Both the position numbers and the translations under genes were made by a program. The notes beneath the pieces were generated by a model that had not been told where the DNA came from, ran no database searches, and saw only the letters and a list, made by a program, of their open reading frames with translations. From the NCBI GenBank assembly GCA_018350325.1, contig JAEVLN010000012.1:1013991-1077990 (forward strand): 64,000 nt of DNA, given 5' to 3'. Of the stretch, positions 1-10,800 are shown one piece after another (within the stretch, counting starts at the first letter, position 1; each line of letters begins with the position of its first letter). The stretch is from Globodera rostochiensis (lineage: Eukaryota; Nematoda; Chromadorea; Rhabditida; Heteroderidae).

Positions 1-199
1 AAAATGAGCCAAAAAAACAAAAAAAAAATTGGTTTCAAATTTCTCAAAGGCTTATTTATGTGGCCCTTTTGATGTACGCCGCTCAATTGATTTTTTTTTT
101 CAACACAAACAAAATCAGGGGGAAAACAAATTTTAAAAAATCGAATAAAAAAATCCATATTTTTAGAATGGACCTCCCACAGATTCATTTGTACAAATG

Positions 200-856
200 T
201 TAGCAATTTAAATAAAAAATGCTGAAAAGCTTCGAACCAATGTGCGGCTGCAGCCATTCGGGCCAGCCCATGGTCGTCGTTTTGGAGATGTTCAACAGCA
301 ACCAGTGCAATTTTGTGGCGGCTGTCAACAGCGGGCCGTCGTCGTTCAATTCCTGCTCCAATTGGTGGTGCTGGTGCTGGTGGTCGTCGAAGTTGTGGTA
401 GTTGTTGTTGTCCTCCTCCGCCGCCTTGTCGTCGTTGTGGTTGGGGAGAATGGCCGACCACCACAAACGCATCAAATCCAACGCGCGCGTCGTCTCGCCC
501 TCCTCGTTGTGCCCACTCTCTTCGGACTCCTTCACCTCCCGCGTCGATTGATTGGACCGCCGCTGCTGCTGCTGCTGTTGTTGGTACTGCTGCTGCGCCT
601 CTCTGTCCCGCCCAGCACGGCCACCGCCGTCGCTGCTGCTGTTGACTCCGCCCCCTCTCGCCTCGTCACGCGTTCGCCGCCGCCGCTGCTCCTCTTCCTC
701 CTCTCCTCCTCCTCCTCCAACCACCGAAAACAGAAGGAGCAGCAGAAGAACAACGCCGACGGGGACGACGAATTTGCTGAAAAAAGAAGAAGCAGTGTGT
801 ACGGGCTCGGCTCTTTGGTTAAACATTGTCCCGGCATTTGCAACAATTCTTCCCAA
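200..856 (-). CDS. Uncharacterised membrane-anchored Q/H-rich protein (218 aa)
   Basis: I do not recognise this protein. The open frame starts at an ATG at 856. Residues about 29-46 form one strongly hydrophobic segment ([18 protein letters not shown]), which fits a signal anchor. A Gly/Glu block, an Arg block, a Gln run near residue 90, an acidic middle with a Trp pair (RLWWSAIL), a His/Gln stretch and a Trp-containing C-terminus follow. Codons are GC-rich at third positions, unlike the AT-rich flanks, which argues for a real exon. A pyrimidine tract ending in CAG lies in the minus-strand sequence just before the hydrophobic segment, so the first 27 codons could instead be upstream sequence or another exon. 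The 5' part lies in the duplicated unit, so a second start region exists near 3600. Low-complexity composition leaves chance translation possible. Confidence 0.4.
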   Translation of the reverse strand: MGRIVANAGTMFNQRAEPVHTASSFFSKFVVPVGVVLLLLLLFSVVGGGGGEEEEEQRRRRTRDEARGGGVNSSSDGGGRAGRDREAQQQYQQQQQQQRRSNQSTREVKESEESGHNEEGETTRALDLMRLWWSAILPNHNDDKAAEEDNNNYHNFDDHQHQHHQLEQELNDDGPLLTAATKLHWLLLNISKTTTMGWPEWLQPHIGSKLFSIFYLNC

Positions 857-2911
857 TTTTCAGGACAAAATTGTCAGCTTTTTTGAACCGAGTTTTGTAC
901 ATTGTTCTGATTTTTGTTGGCCGTAATTTGTGAAAAGCCTCTGACTAAAATGAAAGAATTTCATAAAGCTTTGTCCCCTTTTAGAGGGTGATCAATGATC
1001 AGAGCGGCTTTTGCCACCAAAATAAAAAAATGCTTTTCCTCTCAGCCAGCAGTCAGTGTGTCTAATCGATCAAATCACTCTTTTTACTTCTTCTTCTTCT
1101 TGTTGTCCAGTGAACACGACGAGTTGATCAGATCGTCAGGCAATGTTTTGTCACGCGTCTGTCTGTACTTGCTGGGGGCCCAAATTGTGTGCAAAAATCG
1201 ATTGACGGGGCGCGGGCGATTGGTCGTTGGTCGACAAATTATTGGGCTCAATTGGACGCCGCGATGCGATGATATTGGAGGCACACCTTTTGCTGAAAAT
1301 GAATGTTATTTGTTAGTGACAGTCACGAAATGACAGCCGCACCGATCGAAACATCGCCAAAATGGCACAGAAATAAATATTTTATGCGAATTTTTGGAAC
1401 GCCATTTTTTTTTTGCCGGGCTCGACACGTCGGTAGCATTTATCTGTACACACAACACAACTGCTCTCTGTCCACGGTTTAAAACTCTTTAAAAAGAGGC
1501 CATTTCATTCATTCATTATGTGCCATCCAGCCACACTTTCTTCCAAACATCGTTCATTCCCTGCCAAAGTGCCACATTTTTGTGCCATCCCCATTCCTTG
1601 TACCGTTATGTCTCCCCCTTAAAATTCTCTTGCCCATGGGACCCCCCCCCCCCCCCCCTCATTCCGTTGGCACTGGAGGAGGGCCAATGATGAATAGGAA
1701 TGTTGAAGAATGAATGAATGAATATGGCTTTCTGGGGTGGGGACAATGTGAAAACAAACAAACGACGAAAGGAAAAAGTAGACAAAACAAAACAACGAAA
1801 GTGAGACTCCATGCGGGGATAATACATATCGACGGCATAAATGACGGCGAAAGGAAAGGAGAGGATCGATCGATTCAAAAAGCGGATTTTTTTTGTTAAA
1901 ATTTGACCGTAAATAAGGCCTCAACCCTTTGAGGGAGTGATCGATCAAAAAAAGGAGATATTTATTAAACACAAAATTTTATTGAATCACTAGGACCAAG
2001 AAGAGCCTTAAAAACAATTTAATCACCTATCCCAATTTTGAATTTTGCCTCATCGATCGATTGATCCTCTCCGTTCGTTCTCCCAACGCAAATTGAAATT
2101 GATCCTATTTAATTGGCGAAATGAAATGGCAAAATTTGGCGACTTTTCATCGTCCGCGCGGTCTCTTTGTCGGCGTTTGCTTTGCCTTTTCCGTCGCCGC
2201 TTTTTCGTCCTGTTCAGCGGCCGCCAATCGGTCGAACATCAAAAAACGCCCTCCGTCGTCCAACTCCAACTCCAAACGCTGCATTGTGAAGGCGTCCTTA
2301 ACGCGGGAGAAAATTGCTAAGCGATTTGGTCCGATCAGAGTGATCTGATTGAGCTGTATCCACCCACACACTTAGACCAAAACATATATTTCGAGGAAAT
2401 ATGTGATTATTAGCCAGCCAAATGATCGAAATCAAATCAATCAAATTTGTTATCTAAATTTCATCAAAAAATCTGCGGTGATCAGGGTCTTTCTGCACGT
2501 TAATCAATTAGCCGATTGATCGATGTGTGCGTGATTAATAATTCTTAGACGTCAGCAACAATCGCCACTCATTTAGCTAACCCCAATTTCCAATATCGCA
2601 AACAAAGAAACAATTTAATTAATAATAAATTTATTATTTTAACCAAATCCCAACTTAAGAGGTGGGCCTTTTCTGGTACATTTTGTGCATTGATTGATAT
2701 TCAGATTAAAAATAATAAGTAAAACCCCACCTTTAACTCTTTTCTGTTCGCAAATACGTCCACGAAACCGGACAAATGAGTGCCGCACACCGGGATGTGA
2801 AACTGAAAATGTAAATAAATAAATATAAATTAAGAAAATAAAAATTTACGAATATTGAAAAACAAAAGTTAGTCATTGTTTTAAGTTTAAAAACAAAAAA
2901 AAAAAATATTC

Positions 2912-2983
2912 CTCCCAGGCCGGGAATCGAACCCGGGTCTCGCACGTGACAGGCGCGGATACTAACCACTATACTACCTGGGA
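2912..2983 (-). tRNA. tRNA-Asp (GUC), copy 1
   Basis: The 72-nt cloverleaf has a 7-bp acceptor stem (TCCCAGG with CCTGGGA), a D arm containing TAGTGGTTAGTAT, an anticodon stem CGCGC/GTGCG with loop CTGTCAC (anticodon GTC) and a T arm with GGTTCGATTCC. The discriminator base is G. A-box and B-box elements are intact, so it is probably transcribed. It is the copy in duplication unit 1. Confidence 0.95.
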
Positions 2984-3003
2984 CACATTGCATATTTCCC
3001 AAA

Positions 3004-3510
3004 TGAAGTCCACATTTTGATAAAAATAGTGATATATGGTTGTTTAATTTAAATGCTATGCCACAAAATCGAGGATAATAAAAGCGCCGGAAAATTGCTC
3101 TAATAACAGAAAATTGGGCGACAATATAACGGAAAATTGGGCGCCATAAAATTAATCAAAAAATTGGGCGCAAAAAATTGAGCGCCGGGGGGAAAACTGG
3201 GCGCCAGAATTTTTTTTTTTTAATTTTATTAAAATTTGGCAACATTGGATTCTGGTTCAGGGCGGACTACGTTGAACTGGTGAAAATTTTCGGAGACATG
3301 ATAAAGCTTATACCGGCTCGCTCATAAAAAGTAATTTTTAAAAATTCTCAATTTTCGCACCGGCGACCAATTTTCAGATTAATTACGGCGCCCAATTCCG
3401 ATATTTTCCGGCGCCCAATTATCCGGACACCAAAAATCAATGTGTGGTTTAGCCATCTCGCATTGTATAAACTGTTCATTTCACCAATTTCATAAAAAAC
3501 GTGGACTTCA
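3004..3510. mobile_element. Terminal-inverted-repeat element, unit 1 copy
   Basis: TGAAGTCCAC at 3004 is matched by its inverse GTGGACTTCA ending at 3510. In unit 2 the same ends extend to 14 bases (CAAATGAAGTCCAC and GTGGACTTCATTTG), so this copy is cut inside its right terminus. Nested inside, from about 3085 to 3430, are reiterated AATTGGGCGCC-like words with inverted ends (GCGCCGGAAAAT and ATTTTCCGGCGC), which looks like a second small element inserted in the first. No coding capacity is seen, so this would be non-autonomous. Confidence 0.65.
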
Positions 3511-6253
3511 ACGACGAATTTGCTGAAAAAGAAGAAGAAGCAGTGTGTACGGGCTCGGCTCTTTGGTTAAACATTGTCCCGGCATTTGCAACAATTCTTC
3601 CCAATTTTCAGGACAAAATTGTCAGCTTTTTTGAACCGAGTTTTGTACATTGTTCTGATTTTTGTTGACCGTAATTTGTGAAAAGCCTCTGACTAAAATG
3701 AAAGAATTTCATAAAGCTTTGTCCCCTTTTAGAGGGTGATCAATGATCAGAGCGGCTTTTGCCACCAAAATAAAAAATGCTTTTCCTCTCAGCCAGCAGT
3801 CAGTGTGTCTAATCGATCAAATCACTCTTTTTACTTCTTCTTCTTCTTGTTGTCCAGTGAACACGACGAGTTGATCAGATCGTCAGGCAATGTTTTGTCA
3901 CGCGTCTGTCTGTACTTGCTGGGGGCCCAAATTGTGTGCAAAAATCGATTGACGGGGCGGGCGATTGGTCGTTGGTCGACAAATTATTGGGCTCAATTGG
4001 ACGCCGCGATGCGATGATATTGGAGGCACACCTTTTGCTGAAAATGAATGTTATTTGTTAGTGACAGTCACGAAATGACAGCCGCACCGATCGAAACATC
4101 GCCAAAATGGCACAGAAATAAATATTTTATGCGAATTTTTGGAACGCCATTTTTTTTTTGCCGGGCTCGACACGTCGGTAGCATTTATCTGTACACACAA
4201 CACAACTGCTCTCTGTCCACGGTTTAAAACTCTTTAAAAAGAGGCCATTTCATTCATTCATTATGTGCCATCCAGCCACACTTTCTTCCAAACATCGTTC
4301 ATTCCCTGCCAAAGTGCCACATTTTTGTGCCATCCCCATTCCTTGTACCGTTATGTCTCCCCCTTAAAATTCTCTTGCCCATGGGACCCCCCCCCCCCCC
4401 CTCATTCCGTTGGCACTGGAGGAGGGCCAATGATGAATAGGAATGTTGAAGAATGAATGAATGAATATGGCTTTCTGGGGTGGGGACAATGTGAAAACAA
4501 ACAAACGACGAAAGGAAAAAGTAGACAAAACAAAACAACGAAAGTGAGACTCCATGCGGGGATAATACATATCGACGGCATAAATGACGGCGAAAGGAAA
4601 GGAGAGGATCGATCGATTCAAAAAGCGGATTTTTTTTGTTAAAATTTGACCGTAAATAAGGCCTCAACCCTTTGAGGGAGTGATCGATCAAAAAAAGGAG
4701 ATATTTATTAAACACAAAATTTTATTGAATCACTAGGACCAAGAAGAGCCTTAAAAACAATTTAATCACCTATCCCAATTTTGAATTTTGCCTCATCGAT
4801 CGATTGATCCTCTCCGTTCGTTCTCCCAACGCAAATTGAAATTGATCCTATTTAATTGGCGAAATGAAATGGCAAAATTTGGCGACTTTTCATCGTCCGC
4901 GCGGTCTCTTTGTCGGCGTTTGCTTTGCCTTTTCCGTCGCCGCTTTTTCGTCCTGTTCAGCGGCCGCCAATCGGTCGAACATCAAAAAACGCCCTCCGTC
5001 GTCCAACTCCAACTCCAAACGCTGCATTGTGAAGGCGTCCTTAACGCGGGAGAAAATTGCTAAGCGATTTGGTCCGATCAGAGTGATCTGATTGAGCTGT
5101 ATCCACCCACACACTTAGACCAAAACATATATTTCGAGGAAATATGTGATTATTAGCCAGCCAAATGATCGAAATCAAATCAATCAAATTTGTTATCTAA
5201 ATTTCATCAAAAAATCTGCGGTGATCAGGGTCTTTCTGCACGTTAATCAATTAGCCGATTGATCGATGTGTGCGTGATTAATAATTCTTAGACGTCAGCA
5301 ACAATCGCCACTCATTTAGCTAACCCCAATTTCCAATATCGCAAACAAAGAAACAATTTAATTAATAATAAATTTATTATTTTAACCAAATCCCAACTTA
5401 AGAGGTGGGCCTTTTCTGGTACATTTTGTGCATTGATTGATATTCAGATTAAAAATAATAAGTAAAACCCCACCTTTAACTCTTTTCTGTTCGCAAATAC
5501 GTCCACGAAACCGGACAAATGAGTGCCGCACACCGGGATGTGAAACTGAAAATGTAAATAAATAAATATAAATTAAGAAAATAAAAATTTACGAATATTG
5601 AAAAACAAAAGTTAGTCATTGTTTTAAGTTTAAAAACAAAAAAAAAAAATATTCCTCCCAGGCCGGGAATCGAACCCGGGTCTCGCACGTGACAGGCGCG
5701 GATACTAACCACTATACTACCTGGGACACATTGCATATTTCCCAAATGAAGTCCACATTTTGATAAAAATAGTGATATATGGTTGTTTAATTTAAATGCT
5801 ATGCCACAAAATCGAGGATAATAAAAGCGCCGGAAAATTGCTCTAATAACAGAAAATTGGGCGACAATATAACGGAAAATTGGGCGCCATAAAATTAATC
5901 AAAAAATTGGGCGCAAAAAATTGAGCGCCGGGGGGAAAACTGGGCGCCAGAATTTTTTTTTTTTAATTTTATTAAAATTTGGCAACATTGGATTCTGGTT
6001 CAGGGCGGACTACGTTGAACTGGTGAAAATTTTCGGAGACATGATAAAGCTTATACCGGCTCGCTCATAAAAAGTAATTTTTAAAAATTCTCAATTTTCG
6101 CACCGGCGACCAATTTTCAGATTAATTACGGCGCCCAATTCCGATATTTTCCGGCGCCCAATTATCCGGACATCAAAAATCAATGTGTGGTTTAGCCATC
6201 TCGCATTGTATAAACTGTTCATTTCACCAATTTCATAAAAAACGTGGACTTCA
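3511..6253. repeat. Tandem duplication, unit 2 (about 2743 bp)
   Basis: Near-identical copy of 765-3510. It opens with a truncated copy of the first codons of the ORF at 200-856. An indel in the AAG-rich tract changes the frame, and the sequence then runs into the inverted-repeat terminus, so only about 42 codons remain open. It carries a second minus-strand tRNA-Asp at 5655-5726 and a complete copy of the inverted-repeat element. The sequence continues past 6253 into DNA absent from unit 1's right edge, which marks the breakpoint exactly. Confidence 0.95.
5655..5726 (-). tRNA. tRNA-Asp (GUC), copy 2
   Basis: Identical in all 72 positions to copy 1, with anticodon GTC and intact A and B boxes. 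It lies in unit 2 of the tandem duplication, adjacent to the terminus of the inverted-repeat element. Confidence 0.95.
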
Positions 6254-6257
6254 TTTG
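5743..6257. mobile_element. Terminal-inverted-repeat element, unit 2 copy with 14-bp ends
   Basis: Bounded by CAAATGAAGTCCAC on the left and GTGGACTTCATTTG on the right. It is flanked on both sides by tRNA-Asp genes in inverted orientation (5655-5726 minus, 6274-6345 plus), which may have favoured rearrangement here. The interior carries the same GGGCGCC-reiterated inverted repeat as the unit 1 copy. Confidence 0.6.
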
Positions 6258-6273
6258 AAAAGAACCAATCATG

Positions 6274-6345
6274 TCCCAGGTAGTATAGTGGTTAGTATCC
6301 GCGCCTGTCACGTGCGAGACCCGGGTTCGATTCCCGGCCTGGGAG
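6274..6345 (+). tRNA. tRNA-Asp (GUC), copy 3
   Basis: Plus-strand copy identical to the others. It starts 20 bases past the end of the duplicated unit and points away from copy 2, so the two form an inverted pair about 550 bp apart. Confidence 0.95.
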
Positions 6346-6892
6346 GAATCATTTTTTGCCAATTTTTTTTTAGCAAAATATTTTTACAATAAAAACAATT
6401 TGTTTTATCAATTTTCAATATTCTTCTTTAAACACATATAAGCAACTTTAAACCGCGCCCTGGTGTACATCAACTCTTTCATTTTTTCTACGAAATTAAC
6501 TAGTTTTATTCAGCACATTCGTCGAAAATGTCCAAAAACTGAAAAATTCATAAAACAAAAAAATTGACAACCGCACAGCTTACTCCACGTTAAACCCGGG
6601 TTATTTTTTTTCTCACAGCAGTATGTATAAAAAGCTACAGAAATTCAGTAAAGTTGCGCTACTCAACATGAAGAAAAGCATTTAAAACAAATTGAATTTC
6701 TCCAATTTTGTGGTATTTTTTACTTTGTGAAACACAAGGCCGTTTCCCATGTATTGACCAATAATGCTTTAGATAAAAACGCTTTTTGAAACCCAATTCA
6801 AAAAAAATAAAACCTTCGAGGTTCAATAAACTCGCAATATTACCAAAAAATATGGCCAAAAGTGAGGGAAATTAAATGTGGTTGAAATGTAA
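6346..6892. other. AT-rich intergenic DNA between two tRNA-Asp genes
   Basis: I see no gene or clear repeat in this stretch. Short frames are AT-rich and without family signatures. Confidence 0.6.
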
Positions 6893-6964
6893 TCCCAGGT
6901 AGTATAGTGGTTAGTATCCGCGCCTGTCACGTGCGAGACCCGGGTTCGATTCCCGGCCTGGGAG
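6893..6964 (+). tRNA. tRNA-Asp (GUC), copy 4
   Basis: Same 72-nt sequence as the other copies, on the plus strand and about 550 bp after copy 3. It lies just beyond the 3' end of the minus-strand Coa1-like gene, in convergent orientation. Confidence 0.95.
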
Positions 6965-7030
6965 GAAACATTTTTTGCAATTTTATCGTTGCTGAATTTA
7001 AAAAAAAAATAATTCCACCCAAGTTTTTAT

Positions 7031-7462
7031 TTAAAATTCACCGACTCTGGATTCCGTTTTGCGGATGTGATTCCGTCGTTTGTCGAACATATTTATTTTC
7101 CCGACCCGAACCGGTTCGCCAAGCATTTGTTTGGCATCCGCATGTTCATCCAGAAGAGCCTAAAATTTCAAAAAAAAACCTGCAAAAAATTAAGAGAACA
7201 TTCAAAATTCAGGCATTGCCCCCCTCCCCGCGGGCGAATTAATGTCTAACAAAAAAAACAAATAACACAATTCTTTCAAAAATTTTTCGGCACCCACCAA
7301 AGCCTTTTTGTAATGGTCGGCACTCGTCAGGTGCCGTTGGGCCACGTAATACATAATAATTGTCATGCCACAACCGTTGAATGTGACCAGTGACCAAATG
7401 AATGCATACGTCGACCAGCTGGTGGACGACACTCGGCGAACGAAACCCCGGAACATGTTCAT
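7031..7462 (-). CDS. Short mitochondrial Coa1-like membrane protein (97 aa)
   Basis: Two exons, 7298-7462 and 7031-7159, join in phase 0 across a GT-AG intron. An N-terminal basic stretch (MNMFRGFVRR) precedes a hydrophobic helix at about residues 17-37. Then comes a stretch containing YYVAQRHLTSADHYKKAL, and the second exon has LLDEHADAKQMLGEPVRVG. That pattern, a helix followed by Y-x-x-AL, a spacer and LG-EP-x-x-VG, resembles the Coa1/Tim21-type fold used in cytochrome c oxidase assembly in the inner mitochondrial membrane. The product is shorter than the usual family and stops soon after this motif, so a further exon may be missed or the gene may be truncated. A donor-like GTGAAT exists just before the stop. 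The family assignment is by eye. Confidence 0.5.
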
Positions 7463-7821
7463 CAAAAATTGGGTAGGGTGAAAGCAAAACTAAAATTGTT
7501 GTTACATGTATAAACAAAAACGAAAAAACTTTTTAAATTCCGGTATTTTTAATTGAAATAAATGACAACAAAAAAAACTTTGTGCCCGTCCAAAACGCCA
7601 GAGATATTTATTCATATTGAAAGTGTGATCAAAGTAATTGGACAGCAGATTGATCAAAACATCCAATCAAAAATAGTCAAAAAATCAATGACGGAAATAG
7701 ACATAAAGCGAAAAATAAATTAAACGATGAAAACCAAATTAAGACTCAAACAAATTTGATTTTGATCAAAAACAAAAAAGCATATTTTTTTGTACGTCTT
7801 AAGGTGATCAAAGCTTCTCCC

Positions 7822-10800
7822 TCAAAATTGATGCTGCGTGTCGGACGAGACGGACTGCTGAGATTGCTGGGAGCTGCTCACAAATTCTTCCGGCGTTTCC
7901 ACCAACGAAATGGTCACTGCCGACAGAAAGGCCGGCACCGAGTTGTATTGGGCCTGAAATTTGGCAATGAATTTGAATGGTTGGGGTAATAAAATAACAT
8001 TAGTGCCACCCATTTAAAAAAATATATATTTTAAGGTTACACCGGGGGTTGTTTATAACATTTTCGATCGATTTTTGAATCAAAACACACTTAAAATCAA
8101 CAAAAATTCAAATTTCTGGCTTCGAAACCAGTCAAAATCGGACCAAACCCTAATCATACGGTGGTTATACCTCACAAAAAATATTGTGAAAGTACCAAGT
8201 AATTCGCAATCATGTCCTTCCAACGCTGGGCACACTCGTTGTCCAACAGGTCAACCGTCGGTGGCTGCTGGTCATGTTTCTGTGGTGGAACAAACATTTT
8301 TTAAATACTTTTTTTTTTTTTGTAAAAAATTCACCTGAAAAAGGAACACACAATTCTTAGAATGCACATTCTCCACCTCACAAAAGCCCTCCTCCCCAAT
8401 GCGCACATCGTAACCGCTCAACAAAGCGACGGTCTCGCGAAACTCACGCAACACTTCAGCACTACCTGATTTTTTTAGAAAAAATAGAAGAAAAATAAAA
8501 AAACAAAATATTAAAAATTGTTTAATTATAAAAATTAGAGAAATAAAAGCAACCCCATTCATTATGGAGGGATAAATGAAAAAAAGGCAAAAAATGTTTC
8601 CTCCCAGGCCGGGAATCGAACCCGGGTCTCGCACGTGACAGGCGCGGATACTAACCACTATACTACCTGGGACTACGGGGACAAGTCATTTTATTTTTTC
8701 TACATTCAACCTATTTTTGTCAGTATGAGAATGAAACTGCCTTTAAGCCTAGACCGAAACAACACTTTTTTCGCTTTTTAAATTTTCTGATTAATTTATT
8801 AATTTGGCCCACCCTTTTCTGTCTGACGCAGTCGATGTTTGAGTGCACGGAGTTGGACGCGCAAATTGTGCACATGGCCGCTGTCCTCCTCCAATTCCGC
8901 CTCCGTCAGTTGTTGTTGATCATTGTCCTCGTCCTCCGTGAACTCGTCGCCCTCACCCGTCTTCAGTGGTCCATCATCATCATCCCGGTCAAACCGCTTT
9001 CGGCTTATGCCATCGCCCATTCCAGCGTCGCTATCCGAATTGTCCTGAACAATCGACAAATTTTTTGTTGTTTATTGTGCTAATAAAAACTAAAATAATT
9101 TATTTGTTATTCATAATTGACATTTTACACTTTCTTCACCAATAAACAAACAAAAAAAACTAACTGACCATTTTGCGCCGCTTCAGCGGATTGGCAGCGG
9201 AAGCGGCGGCAACAGCGGCAGCCGCCACCTCGCGAATGACCAACTCGTCCCGCGCTTCGTCCAACGGGTTGGCGGTGGCGAAGCGCAAAATGCGCGTCGT
9301 GTTCGACGCATGCAATGGCTCCTGGCATATTAAAAAAATTTGTTTTTTAAACTATTTTTATTAGTTAATGCGTCCATCACAACACAATAAATTAAAAATA
9401 TTTATATAACAAAACATTAACACACATATTTCTGCAATTTGGTGCGCAACTCGCCAAGTTCCGCTTCGTATTTGAGCTTGAGCAGTTGTGCAATTCGTCG
9501 TGACTCGCCAACGGTGGGCGCCTCGGGCCTCTGTTGCAATTCCAGCTGTTGCAGTTTCGTTTCCAACTCTTTGTTTCTAAATACGTGTTCACAACATAAT
9601 AACAAAACAAAAAAAAGTTTGGTAGCGTAAGTTAAAAACAGTAGAACATCACAAACTTTTGTCGCAGTTGTCCGGCACTTCGCACCAACTCTTCCAAGCC
9701 GTTGCGCGAAATGGAACCTCCGCCAAACACACACTTCAGCTCCTCGTGATCACGCTAAATATTTTTTGTTTTGCAAAATTTTATGGTTTTATACCAGTAC
9801 ATAATTTGGGATCCAATCAAATCAAACAACACCAAAACTCACAATGAGTTGCTCGTTTTGTCTTCGCAAAATGTCCGTTTGCATTTGTAAGTCGGCCTTT
9901 TGCTCCTCCAACAGTTCGACACGTTTTGCACGCTCTCTGACAAAATGATTAATTTACAAAAATTAAATATTCTTATTTTTCCATTTTCAATCCGTAAACA
10001 ATTGTTTTCATAAATATTCGACGGTTCCAGGCGCAGCAAAAATAAATAAATTAAAAAACAAATTTGCTCACCCCAATATGATGATCTGTTCATGCTGCTT
10101 TGAACACTCAATCTCCAGCCGTTCAATGTCCCGCTCGCAGTCGATCAATCGCAGCTCTTGTGCCGTCATCGCCGCCGGCGTTCTGCCGCCGCCGCCGTTG
10201 ACGACGCGCACGGCGTCACTGCTTCGGTTGTTGCTGCCTTCGTCCTCCTCCTCCTCCTCGGCCACCATGGAGAAGGCACTGTTCAGCGGCGAGAAAGGCT
10301 GCAGTTGAGCCGACGATGAATTGGCCTCGCTGTTGTTGTTGTTGTTCGTTTGCGTTTGAGCGCCTTGGGGGAGTGTGGCGTTATTTTGTTTAGTTTAAAA
10401 AATTTTTGATTTTTTTCGGGGATAAAATTTATGAAAAAAAATTTAGTGAATAAACCACCAAACATTACTTTGAAATTTTGGTCGTGTCACGGTGGCACTG
10501 ATGTTCTCCACTTCTTCGATGGCACCAAAATATGCGCCGATGATGGAGCCGGACGCCAAGTCGGCAACTTTTTCTAAACAAAAACACATAAAATTAATTC
10601 TACACATTTTAAACAAATCCATTTCAACGCGTACCATGCGCAATTTCCTCGTGTTTGATGTCACGATAGGAAAAGTAAATCTGAAAAAAAATATTGAAAA
10701 GTTTTTTTTTTGCTAGAAATTGCCCAAAAACATAACAAAAAAATCTTTAAGCAAACTTTGTAGCGATTTGTCTCTGTCCATCCCCCGCACTCTTCCAACA

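Larger units (their letters stand above)
765..3510. repeat. Tandem duplication, unit 1 (about 2746 bp)
   Basis: This segment is repeated almost base for base directly downstream at 3511-6253. The copies differ by a few substitutions and by homopolymer length, for example a run of 17 C near 1642 against 15 C near 4387, and by 2 bases near 1208/3957. The unit holds the promoter-side end of the ORF at 200-856, AT-rich intergenic DNA, a minus-strand tRNA-Asp at 2912-2983 and a terminal-inverted-repeat element whose right end is the unit boundary. No other convincing gene is seen in it; short frames near 1606-2348 occur in both copies and show no family signature. Confidence 0.95.

Noticed and set aside
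242..926. Plus-strand Leu/Val-rich frames opposite the first ORF
   Set aside because: Antisense of Gln/His/Asp codons; the minus frame has the more plausible composition and start.
1606..2371. Short frames of 60-117 codons present in both duplicated units
   Set aside because: Recurrence reflects the recent duplication, not selection; no family signature or splice context.
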